Source: Primula veris
Taxonomy: Eukaryota > Streptophyta > Magnoliopsida > Ericales > Primulaceae
DNA: 64,000 nucleotides
Reading direction: 5' to 3'
Assembly: GCA_963682055.1 (NCBI GenBank)
Contig: OY821749.1
Span: forward strand, 32,309,631-32,373,630
Shown piece after piece: positions 36,306 through 47,866 of this stretch. Numbering within the stretch: position 1 is the first letter of the stretch; every line of letters starts with the position of its first letter. The notes beneath the pieces are model-generated. The model was not told the origin of the DNA, did not search any database, and was given only the letters and a program-made list of their open reading frames with translations. The position numbers and the translations under genes were made by a program.

Positions 36306-36462
36306 AAATAAAATAGCCTTAGACTTCTCTCTATATATTATTGAATGGATGAGCATAGTCTAGTCTTTAACAAACCCTAACGTCTTAAAATAAATAAAAG
36401 AAAACCCAATCCGGCCATAACGTGGACATGTCCATCATAAATTTTTCTGTACTTATTATAAC

Positions 36463-36747
36463 GGAAAAAAAATGGTTTAATGACCCCAACTAGCATGCAT
36501 TAACAAAATGAGAACCTAAGTACTGACATTAATAATTGAGGCATCGAACTATATATTTTTTCATAAATTGGAGACCTCCGTCAATTTAATTGGACGGAAG
36601 TTAAGTTAAATTACATTTCAGTCCCAAATTTTATAAAACATGTGAATTTAACCCGAAAAGTTTATAATTTTACATTTTTAACATATTCATAAACAAATAG
36701 TTATATATACATACTCATACATATACATATACATAAAAAGAAGAAAT

Positions 36748-36791
<44 letters not shown>

Positions 36792-36950
36792 TTTTGAATA
36801 AAAAATACATATTTTTAAAAAAATTAACTTATTTTTGGAAAAAAATAACTTATTTTTTATAAAAAAGTTAATTTTGTATTTTATGTATACGTATGAGCAT
36901 ATGTATGTAACTATTTATGAATGAGTATGTTAAAAATATAAATTTATAAA
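36463..36950. mobile_element. Truncated relic of the foldback MULE in NLR2 intron 1
   Basis: The left arm is complete and starts after TTATTATAAC (36453-36462). The centre with (AT)n is shortened, and the right arm breaks off after TATAAATTTATAAAC, losing its outer end and target duplication. It is the same insertion as 15370-16200. Confidence 0.7.
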
Positions 36951-37020
36951 CTTTTTTTGTATTTCTAAATATGGTATGTAAATTTTTTGCTAACTTCTTC
37001 AGTGATATTTTGGCCCGTAG

Positions 37021-37651
37021 GTTGTCTTTCCCAAATTGGTGAAGATGGAACTTTGTAAACTGAAGAAGATGAAGGAGATATGCTGTGGGCAAATTCAGTC
37101 TGGTTCTTTCTGTAATCTGTATGAATTGTCTATCGAGGAATGTGACAGTCTGGAGTACGTGTTCACCCCTGACATGGCCAGATACCTTGTGCATCTCCAA
37201 GATCTCTATATAAAAAACTGCCCTAATTTAAAGGAGATAGTAAATGGCCCACTCATGATCGGGAGTTTGTTGAAGCTAAATTATATTAGTGTAAACAGCT
37301 GTAACCAATTGAGGAATATCTTCCAGCTGTCAACTGCAGTGGACACTGTGAATCTTACATCATTAGATATATATAATTGTGGAAGCATGGAAGAAGTAAT
37401 AAGTTGGGAGGGTAGACCACAAGATTCAACTAACAACCTACTCTTCCCTAATTTATCTTATTTGGATATATCAAATGCATCATCTCTAGTATGCTTTTGC
37501 ATAGGGGCTATGCAAATTGAATTTCAACATTTAGAATGTTTATACCTCGAAGATATACCGGCAATCCAATGCTTAGTCTCCATTTCAAATGAAAATTCTT
37601 TGAAATCCATCTTTCCTCACAAGGTATACAGTAAAATATATATATTTATAC

Positions 37652-37690
<39 letters not shown>

Positions 37691-38808
37691 TTGAGAAAAG
37701 ATATACATGTATCACCAAAAAAATCAATCCAAACATCTAAATCTAAGAAATTATTTTTGACGGTTGAGATTAAGTTTTTTTGTGTGGATATATTATCTCT
37801 CTCTCTAAACTTTATAAGAAAAACATAAATCATAAACATCATCATCTGCAGAGTACCCAATATGTGACAATGTTTGATTTCTTAAAACATTTGGGTTTAA
37901 ATTATCATTCGTTTTCACATCTTATTTTTAAAATCATTTAGGTAATATACCTTTCCCATTTCCCAGTTTAATTGCTATTTTAAAAACAGTTCTCAACACT
38001 AGATGATTATAAAATAGAATATTAATTGCTATATATGAAAAGGGTAAATAAGATGTTATCATTCTATAATTAGTGCTATTGAATTGGTTTTATATGATAA
38101 GTCGTTATTTCAGACGGCAGTTGGAGAAAGGTGAAAACCTATTATGAAATAATGAAATATTGTATGTTTTGGCTCTTTCTTACTAAGTTTGGTCTACAGG
38201 TTTTATTTCCCAAATTGGTGAAGATGCAACTTTTTAAACTGAAGAAGATGAAGGAGATATGGTGTGGGCAAATTCAGCCTGGTTCTTTCAATAATCTGTA
38301 TGAATTGTCTATCGAGGAATGTGACAGTGTGGAGTACGTGTTCACCCCTGACATGGCCAGATACCTTGTGCATCTCCAAGATCTCTATATAAAAAACTGC
38401 CCTAATTTAAACGAGATAATAAATGGCCCACTCATTATCGGGAGTTTGTTGAAGCTAAATTACATTAGAGTATACAGCTGTAACCAATTGAGGAATATCT
38501 TCCAGCTGTCAACTGCAGTGGACACTATATATAATTGTGGAAGCATGGAAGAAGTAATAAGTTGGGAGGGTAGACCACAAGATTCAACTAACAACCTACT
38601 CTTCCCTAATTTATATAAGTTGGAAATCACAAATGCATCATCTCTAGTATGCTTTTGCATAGGGGCTATGCAAATTGAATTTCAACATTTAGAATGTCTA
38701 TACCTCGAAGATATACCGGCAATCGAGTGCTTAGTCTCCATTTCAAATGAAAATTCTTTGAAATCCTTCTTTCCTCACAAGGTATACAGTAAAATATATA
38801 TATTTATG

Positions 38809-38877
<69 letters not shown>

Positions 38878-40226
38878 AGAAAAGATATACATGTATCACC
38901 AAAAAAATCAATCCAAACATCTAAATCTAAGAAATTATTTTCGACGGTTGAGATTAAGTTTTTTTTTTTGTGTGGATATATTATCTCTCTCTAAACTTTA
39001 TAAGAAAAACATAAATCATAGACATCATCATCTGCAGAGTACCCAATATGTGACAATGTTTGATTTATTAAAACATTTGGGTTTAAATTATCATTTGTTT
39101 TCACATCTTATTTTTAAAATCATTTAGTTAATATCCCTTTCCCATTTCCCAGTTTAATTGCTCTTTTAAAAACAGTTCTCAACACTAGATGATTGTAAAA
39201 TAGAATATTAACTGCTATATATGAAAAAGGGTAAATAAGATGTTATCGTTCTATAATTAGTGCTATTGAATTGGTTTTATATGACAAGTCGTTATTTCAG
39301 ACGGCAGTTGAAGAAAGGTGAAAACTTATTATGAAATAATGAAATATTGTATGTTTTGCCTCTTTCTCACTAAGTTTGGCCTGCAGGTTTTATTTCCCAA
39401 ACTGACGTGGATGAAACTTTCTAAATTGAATAACATGAAGGATATATGGTGTGGTCAACTTCAGGCTGGGTCTTTCAATAATCTGTCCACATTGTATGTC
39501 AAGGAATGTGACAGTCTGGAGTACGTGTTTAGCCCTGACATGGCCAGATACCTTGTGCATCTCCGAGATCTCTATATAGAAAACTGCCCTAATTTAAAGG
39601 AGATAGTAAATGGCCCACTCATGATCGGGAGTTTGTTGAAGCTAGTAAACATTAGAGTGGGCAACTGTAACCAATTGAGCAATATCTTTCAGCTGTCAAC
39701 TGCAGTGGACACTATGGATCTTACAGGGTTATATATCAATGAATGTGGAAGCATGAAAGAAGTAATAAGTTGGGAGGGTAGACCACAAGATTCAACTAAC
39801 AACCTATTCTTCCCTAAATTAGATACTTTGGAAATCATAAATGCATCATCTCTCGTATGCTTTTGCAGAGGGGCTATGCAAATTGAATTTCAACATTTAG
39901 ACCGTTTATGCCTCATAGATATACTGGCAGTCGAGTGCTTGGTCTCCATTTCAAATGAAAATTCTTTGAAATCCTTCTTTCCTCACAAGGTATACAGTAA
40001 AATATATATATTTATATATTTGAGAAAAGATATACATGTATTACCAAAAAAATCAATCCAAACATCTAAATCTAAGAAATTATCTCTCTTTAAACTTTAT
40101 AAGAAAAATAGAAATCATAGACATCATCATCTGCAGAGTACCCAATATGTGACAATGTTTGATTTATTAAAACATTTGGGTTTAAATTATCATTCGTTTC
40201 CACATCTTATTTTTAAAATCATTTAG
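37021..40226 (+). repeat. Tandem array of LRR exon modules (three copies, ~1.18-kb period)
   Basis: Three units, each with one LRR exon (37021-37623, 38200-38781, 39387-39989) plus its intron, are repeated head to tail at spacings of 1179 and 1187 bases. Each exon starts FPKL after V(V/L) and ends FPHK at a conserved AAG|GTATACAG donor. Exons share CDSxEYVFxPDMARYLVHL and ISWEGRPQDSTNN. The introns are also repeated, including the polypyrimidine-poor stretch before the acceptor. NLR1 and NLR3 have a single unit. Confidence 0.9.
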
Positions 40227-41205
40227 GTAATATCCCTTTCCCATTTCCCAGTTTAATTGCTCTTTTAGTTCTCAACACTAGATGATTGTAAAATAGAATA
40301 TTAATTGTTATATATAAAAAGGGTAAATAAGATGTTATCATTCTATAATTAGTGCTATTTAATTGGTTTTATATGACAAGTCCTTATTTCAGACGGCAAT
40401 TGGAGAAATGTGAAAACCTATTATGAATCTTTATATGACAAGTCCTTATTGCTATGTATGTTTTGGCTCTTTCTTACTAAGTTTGGTCTACAGGTTTTAT
40501 TTCCCAAACTGACGAGGATGAATCTTTCTAAATTGAAGAACATGAAGGATATATGGTGTGGTCAACTTCAGGCTGGGTCTTTCAATAATCTGTCCACATT
40601 GTATATCGTGAAATGTGACAGTTTGGAGTACGTGTTCAGCCCTTACACGGCCAGATATCTTGTGCATCTTTTTGAACTTACCATATTTAATTGCAAGAAT
40701 CTAAAAGAGGTCGTTTCGGCTAAAAAGGAAGTAGATGGAATTGAGGAATACACACGGAGCATTTTTCCTAAATTAGAGAAAGTTAAACTCGATAAACTGC
40801 TATCACTCGAAAGATTTTACCACGTAGCTAATGAGATTGAATTTCCTAAGCTAGTTTATGTCGGCGTACTAGACTGCCCTGCATTTAAATCCTTTTCTCC
40901 TGGATTTGTATACACTCCAATTCTCGATCATGTGAATCTGTATGATGATGATTATGATTATGATTATGCGAGTGAAGAAGGAAAAAAAGAAACGATGTGG
41001 AAAGGTGATCTTAATAGCACCATTCAGCATCTACATGAAGACGTAAGCTATTTTTTATGTTGTTGTTCATTGCATAGCTGAATAGAATCGTCGATATATA
41101 CTCTAATTTAAATTCCTTTCACAGCAGCAGCAACGACGACGACAAAACAAACCAGAAGATGAAGAAGAAAGTGGCGATGAAAAGGATATCAAAGAAGAAA
41201 GTTGA

Positions 41206-43199
41206 GTGATTATGCTTATGGACACTTAAAAGAGTTGAGAGTTAAATATGAGGAGCATCAGACGAAGGACATTATGAACTCATGACACCACTAATGAGGA
41301 TGGTAAGCTTAAAAGCTATAAACAAACAAGTACCTTATGATTTAAATTATGGGAAATAATCAGAACAACAAAGTTAAATAGTCCCTTAATAAAGTATAAG
41401 TAACGGGATCAGTTGAAAATTTTCGTCAAACACTTATTAGCCATATATCAAACACACTGAACTAACAAGTCTAGCCAGATGGTCAATCCATTTTGCTGTA
41501 TTGATTATGATTTATGTCTTATTCGACTAGAAATGGTCAATCCATCCCGGTTCCGCCCCTGATTACGGTGATGATTTTTTCTTGATTTTTGTCAGGCGAA
41601 TTAATATCGGATGATTTTGCAATGGTAATCCTACATTAACATGGTTGATTTGTTTCCTTAATATATAGTAAATTACTGTTCTTACATATATTAGGTGCCT
41701 TTAAATTTGTTTCCCCTTTATTTGTAATACAAGTTAAATAAATTTCTTGTAATTAAGGTTGTCATTGTTTCTTTGAATTATATGACGCTGATTGTCTCTA
41801 TTTATTTCTATTAGGCGGGTTGTTACAAAATTCAGATACAAATGAAACTATAAAGAGCATCTTTTATTCCAAGTCGATTTAAGTGGGGCGAAGGTAAACC
41901 TGAACTAAGCTACTAATTATTGAATTTAATTAAACAGCTGCTACATATATTTAACTTCCAACATAATTAAAACAAACAGCAAGATTTAGTAATAAACGTT
42001 AGCATTTTTCCAATGCATATATATTGTTATATAAACCGTTGGTGATCTTTACAAACAGTTGCAGTATGAGACTGTATTAATAGTATAACTTTACATACAA
42101 AATCACCAAGTAAAAATGTGCAAAACATAGAAATTCCTTTCACAGACATATATAAACCGTTGGTGATCTTTACGCTGTTGTTCGTTGCATAGCTGAATAG
42201 AATCGTCGATATTTACTCTAATTTAAATTCCTTTCACAGCAGCAGCAACGACGACGACAAAACAAACCAGAAGATGAAGAAGAAAGTGGCGATGAAAAGA
42301 ATATCAAAGAAGAAAGTTGAGTGATTATGCTTATGGACACTTAAAAGAGTTGAGAGTTAAATATGAGGAGCATCAGACGAAGGACATTAGGACATTAGTT
42401 AAAGAAGAAAGTTGAGTGATTTTGCAATGGTAATCCTACATTAACATGGTTGATTTGTTTCCTTAATATATAGTAAATCACTGTTCTTACATATATTAGG
42501 TGCATTTAAATTTGTTTCCCCTTTATTTGTAATACAAGTTAAATAAATTTCTTGTAATTAAGGTGTCTCTATTTATTTCTATTAGGCGGGTTGTTACAAA
42601 ATCAGATACAAATGAAACTAAAGAGCATCTTTTATTCCAAGTCGATTTAAGTGTGTCTAACCATCAAAGGGGTATTATTTTTGCATGTTTAATTAAATAA
42701 AAAATTGTCAAAAAAATCCTGTGAAAGATATAATCTCTAGCTAACTTACTAGTGATATACATCCCAGTTGAGTATTAAGACAATAGCAACATACTAACAA
42801 TTAATTTTCCCTTTATAGAATCTTGGCCAACCCTTCTTCCCCTAATAAGAATCGGCCCCAGCGGCCAGGGCTTCGGCATATATCCCGTTTCTTAACTTTG
42901 TTGATGATATATGGATAAATTAGTCTAGAACATGTTCGAGTCAAGGTCGTTGGGAAAACAGAAAAGCATGAAACCACTTGTGAAGAACCTCGATGGTAAA
43001 ACTTAAGATATACTTAAAAATGCGGTTTTGTCGTGCGCCAAAATATGTCTGGGATTGCAAATATAAAAAATAACTAAAGAATTGGACATGAATTGTTTCG
43101 ATATTACATTACTAAAACTGATAAAATGCGGCATCTAAAAACGTAAAGTATCGTAGCAAAGTTGATAAAGGTTTAGTTATTAAGAATCATATTTCCACT
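41206..43199. other. 3' flank of NLR2, duplicate of 73-2157
   Basis: Near-identical to the start of the window, apart from indels such as the loss of about 50 bases after 41287. It contains the extra terminal exon at 42240-42320. No other gene is seen. Confidence 0.7.
42240..42320 (+). pseudogene. Duplicated terminal NLR exon behind NLR2
   Basis: An 81-base copy of the acidic-tail exon with tandem CAG acceptors and TGA, matching 1164-1244 and about 1.1 kb downstream of the true exon (41125-41205). Confidence 0.6.
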
Positions 43200-43492
43200 C
43201 AGTGCTGGCCTGGTAAATTTATACGTTCAAGGCTCAAATATTTTTGGCTGCCCAAAAATTAAAATAAAATAAAATATAAATTGCAGTTAGTGAGTGTTGA
43301 ACAAGTTAAAATCATCACTACACAACCACTAAACTACACTATAACATAATATAAAGTAAAACTAGTTAAATATTTCATATAACATTAGATAATATATTTA
43401 AAAAATAGTCGACGTGTTACTCGTTTAAAAAAATATACCGAACATTTGTCCGAGACCCAAGTCTTACTAGACTTGGGCCAGGGCCGGCCCTG
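43200..43492. mobile_element. hAT-type MITE, second copy
   Basis: Same element, ends and flanks as 2158-2450, carried along by the segmental duplication. Confidence 0.65.
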
Positions 43493-43693
43493 TCTCTACT
43501 CTATCTTTAGAATCATCTCAACATCCTCTCTTTCTCTAGGATTATGTTGTGGCCTCAGAGTAACTCAATTCATACCTTGATCAGTTTCCATTAGAAAAAA
43601 ATTAGCATTGCCGAAGAAGAACCGAAGACACTTTGCCATTCTTCTGATGGATATTTTATCACACGGATAACTTCTGTCCATAGAAGAAGAACT

Positions 43694-45473
43694 CTAATCA
43701 CCTCTCAGCCTCTTAACAGCATGGATTACAGAATCATCATGAATGTTGTACTATATCAAAGAAAGATACAAGGAAAAAAAAAACATGAAGTTATGTTTCT
43801 ATAGTTACAAATAAAAGTGGCTCAATGTAAGCTACAAATCAAACTCTCAAGTCTTACACATTGGTGGCAGTTTTAACTCAAAAAAAGTTTGGATTCGGAG
43901 AATTAACGAAAACAGGCCACTGAGCATTATGATATTTCAAAATTGGATACAGGGTTATTTGCAAAAGTTCAAAACTTTATGGGGTTTGCCAAAATTGAAA
44001 GTATACGAGGCTATTTGCAGATCAACCTGACCTCATGGGGGTTACTAACATATTATCTTATTATTTTCCCTTCAAAAGCCTTCTTAAAATCAAAAAATAA
44101 AATAAAAATGTGAGTTTTCACCAAAGGAGGGGTAACAATATACTGACCCCACTTACACTCCAATCCTATGTAGCAAGGACCAAAAGATGATATAGCAGAC
44201 TGTTATTAGCTGCATAAAAATGATCGAGATTATTTATATATTTTGCCCAAATTATAGAAAAAATACCTCATTTATATTTCTCCCGTCCTCAAGCTGACGA
44301 CCACCGTGGATAAATCTAATATCATCGATGCTCCATTGCTGTCTTTCAGAGAAAGCAGTTTTGAGCTTCCACACTGGTTTGTCCGGTTTCATTCTACACG
44401 GTGTATCATTTCCATCCTGAGACAAATAGGGACTATGGAGTCATGCGACATTTCAGGCAGGAATTTATAAAAACTAGCATTTTATGTGAACAGAAGCCAA
44501 AGACGAACAAGAGACACTCTGGTAGTACACAAGTTAGGCTACATTTGGTGAAACGATTTTGAACATTAAGGACAAATCAACCTCCTAATACCGGAAATTT
44601 CATCAGATATTGACAATTTCAACATTCAGCTACTATCAGTTGCAGTATTATTTTATTTTTTTTACCTAAACACACCAATTGAACAATTAAACACACCAGA
44701 ATTTTCTTATTCAATACACGTACATAACTTGAATAAATCTAGGCAATTGTATACGCGGGATAAATATAGGAGAGATACGCAGGCATATATACGAGTTTAA
44801 TCACCCAAAAACTAAAAAATTGAAACTGATGTTTGCCTCAATTCCCCAAAGAACAAGCCCACATGCTATTACCAAGTGATAAGGGTATCAAGGAATTGCT
44901 TGACTGCAGGTCTATTTAAGAAATAAGTTGGTTGTCTGAGGCTGAGAAAGTGTAAAATCATTCAGCTTAATTTTTCATCATATATATATATATATATATA
45001 TTGTGAGTGTATGTGTGTGTAATCATATATAAGTATTAGTGCAGATTTACCATCCCCCTGACAGTAAAATGAACATAAGATGGATCCCTTGCATCTTCAT
45101 TGCGGCCATTATTCACAGTTAACTGTACATTGGATTGACTTTGAACGGATACAAATGACTTCTCTATGTAAAGTTCAACACAATTCATTCCTTTCTCCTT
45201 AGTCGTATCCAGCATAATCTCCACCGATTCGTCATCATCAATTGCCAAAGCTATGTACTGCCCATTCACAAGGTAGCGACAAAAGATCTTCAATTTGTAA
45301 GTCTCGGAATCAATCCCAATTAACTCATAAATCTTGTCAATCAAAACGCTGTATTGAATTCCACGATCAACCTTAATAGCCTTTGGAATTGCATTTTCAT
45401 ATGTGATACCTTGTGAGCCACGGGAAATTCTCCCATCCCAATAGCATAGTAAAGGAATGCTGTTTCTACTCAT
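43694..45473 (-). CDS. PB1 domain - SUMO-like domain fusion protein, copy b (209 aa, 3 exons)
   Basis: Minus-strand exons 45473-45051, 44416-44267 and 43750-43694 match copy a in length, phase and encoded protein. The PB1 exon gives the same 141 residues up to VHFTVRGM, and the SUMO exons differ from copy a at few or no positions. The donor after the PB1 exon reads GTAAAT here and GTAAAC in copy a, so both are usable. The third exon again ends RLRGD-stop. The (AT)n run in intron 1 is shorter, and a small insertion sits in intron 1 near 44685. Preservation of every exon border while introns and flanks have accumulated indels argues that the frame is under constraint, or that the duplication is very young. 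No SUMO-only relic follows in this unit. Confidence 0.65.
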
Positions 45474-47658
45474 AATTCTGCATCAATCATAAGCTACAAA
45501 TTAACGACAAACTTTTTCTTTCAGCATACTCATAATGCTACTGATAGTCCAATCTTGTAGAGATTATTGCATCAAATAAATATCTAGTGTAATCATTGAT
45601 GTAGTCAGATTTTTTTAGTGTATTAGAAAACTGAAGATAAATTATTAGTTGAAGCTAAGGATTAAAGTAAAACTGCTACGATTTGGCTCTAGCTCTATTT
45701 TTAATAACTCAGTAATAAAATATGTATAATTTTCTTGAAAAGTATAGAAAAACAATAGGAAAGAGTGTTTAAGTAAATCAAACATCATACCATGAGAAAC
45801 AAAATAACCAAGACATCCTTCATATCATCAAAATCTAAATTTGATTAATCAAGTAAATCCCAAGTCATAATTGCTTTTGCATGTCACAAACATAACTTAG
45901 TAACCATTAGAACAATTTTAGTAACCATCATTAAAAGAAACTTGAAAAAAACACAGCATTCTCATTGATAAGATGAAGACCAAGCTTATTCATTCACATC
46001 ACATAAGTAGTCACACTAATAATTTAACCTTCTGTTTCCTTCAAGAAATTTAAAACCCTTTATTACCTTTCCTTTTCGTATATTTGAAAGGATCATATCA
46101 AGCAACTTAAATGTAATTCCATTTAAGCACCTTAAAATCTAGACCCTTGCTTCCTTCTAAAGCTAGATTACCTGTGAAACTTTTTATCAAAAACTTTAAT
46201 TTGTCATCAAGTATTTTATCAAAAGTATACAGTTTTCCCTGTAAATGTATTGCACAAAGCCTGAATGTAAAAAAATAAATCATATACTACCTGTTATCAG
46301 ATGACAAATGATGAATATTTCCTTTTTGAAATTGTTGTGTAAAGAACTATTCAAGTCAACTGCCTGCCTTTTTCTCTCTATCTCTATCCTTTATTTTTTA
46401 ATACTAGTTTCTTTTTAAAAAAGTAATTTTTCCATTTTAGCTCAAGCGTGCACTTCTATTCTAACTTTTTGGCCTGTTTGATAAAATAATTGTGATTTTT
46501 GGTTTATCTACAAGTGCATGTCTCTGGTTCGAATCTCTATCGTGTCTCCTTAATTATTTGGATATATACAAATAGCTAAATTAATAAATTGTGAAAATGT
46601 AGTCTAACCAAATTAGTACTAAAATATTATAGAATGATGTCATGCAAAATTGTTAATCACATTATTTTGGGAATATTCGCCCAGTGGACCGATTCGAACA
46701 TTCTCAGCAAGTACAAAAGTTTTGGCCTGTTTGATAAAATAATTGTGATTTTTGGTTTCTCAGCAAGTACAAAACATTCTCAGCAAGTAAACCTTTAAAA
46801 ATTATCCGTAAGCTTGCGATGCGTTTCATCGGGGGTTCTATGCTGAAACACTTGACAAATATGTAACTTTTTGGAGCTCTAAAGCAATTTCCTTTAGCTG
46901 GAAAAACTGAATCTATTAACGTTAACAATGGGAGTTTTTGATATTCTGTTATAAAAATCAAGGGAAAAGAAAGTCATGATCTGATCTTTCACCCTCTTCC
47001 CATATTCTTCTAGTGTACAGCAAACAAGGTTCTCAAACATTTAAAGAGATGGACACCGAGAATTGACATATTGCATTACTAAAAATTAGATAAACAAGGC
47101 ATCCAGAATGCAGCTTAGAAATGCTAATAAAGTTTTATATGATTAATAATAGATGGCTACCGAGACATTAGCAGTAGATACTATAACAACAACTACTAGT
47201 GAAATATAAGTTCACAGTGGTTTATAAAAGTCTAAGATAAAAATAAGCTAAGCCTAAAGGTACACTACAGTAAAATTGCTATAATCTTGATCGACCTCTA
47301 TGGGAAACAAACCAACATGCACATGTTCATACCATCAACTTTTGGATATCATTTAAAGTGAATCCTGAATCTTAAATGTTTTCTATAGGGCCACACGACA
47401 TTTGTATTTTTCTTAAACAAACATGGAATAAACCCAAGCAATCTTATTGGAAAGATGAAAACCAAGCTTGTTCATTCACATCGCATATGCTATTAAACTT
47501 ATAAATCACACTTCTTTCTCCTTCAAGGCATCTTCATTACCTCATATTGCCACATCTTTTTCTTTTCATATACATAAATTAACCTTCATCAAACACCTTA
47601 CATATGTAATTCATAAAGCACCTTACAGCCCACACCCCTGCTTTCCAGTTCCTACTAA
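45474..47658. other. Intergenic DNA between PB1-SUMO b and NLR3; repeated blocks only
   Basis: 45474-46270 parallels 4421-5170. A block beginning TTTTGGCCTGTTTGATAAAA occurs at 46467 and 46724. 46830-47650 includes another diverged copy of the CTTCAAG...CCCTTGCTTCC repeat. The short minus-strand frame at 46704-46961 has no recognisable product. Confidence 0.5.
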
Positions 47659-47866
47659 GGGTCCGTTTGGTAACAAATTTTTTGGTCAAAAATCATATTT
47701 TAAAAATCCACTGAAAAGCAAAATTTTAAAATTCTGGATTTTTTAGTCTTTTCAGCCTAAAAATCTGATTTTCAGAAGTTAAAAAATCCACCTTGCCAAA
47801 CACCCACATATTTTTAAAATCTAAAATCCAAAATTCTGCTTCAAAAATATGTTACCAAACGGACCC
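47659..47866. mobile_element. Tourist-like MITE, 208 bp, TAA target duplication
   Basis: Perfect inverted ends GGGTCCGTTTGGTAAC and GTTACCAAACGGACCC lie between TAA triplets (47656-47658 and 47867-47869), the usual PIF/Harbinger target duplication. It inserted into a copy of the CTTCTAAAGCTAG repeat, which is whole at 5774-5786. Confidence 0.8.

Larger units (their letters stand above)
27410..41205 (+). pseudogene. NLR2: CC-NB-ARC-LRR gene split by an LTR retrotransposon
   Basis: Exon 1 is interrupted after codon 494 by the element at 28892-35142 and resumes in frame at 35148. Without the insert the gene would have exons 27410-28891 + 35148-36287, 37021-37623, 38200-38781, 39387-39989, 40494-41042 and 41125-41205, all phase 0, giving about 1679 residues. 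The CC and NB-ARC motifs (GMGGIGKTTM, LIIVDDVW, GLPLAL, VHDVV) are intact. Compared with its sisters it has three copies of the 603-base LRR exon instead of one (the middle one with a 21-base in-frame deletion), and exon 1 ends early at a new donor. As it stands, translation from the normal start stops two codons into the LTR (…DESCW-stop, 28900). Apart from the insertion, every exon is still open, so inactivation is recent. Confidence 0.85.
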
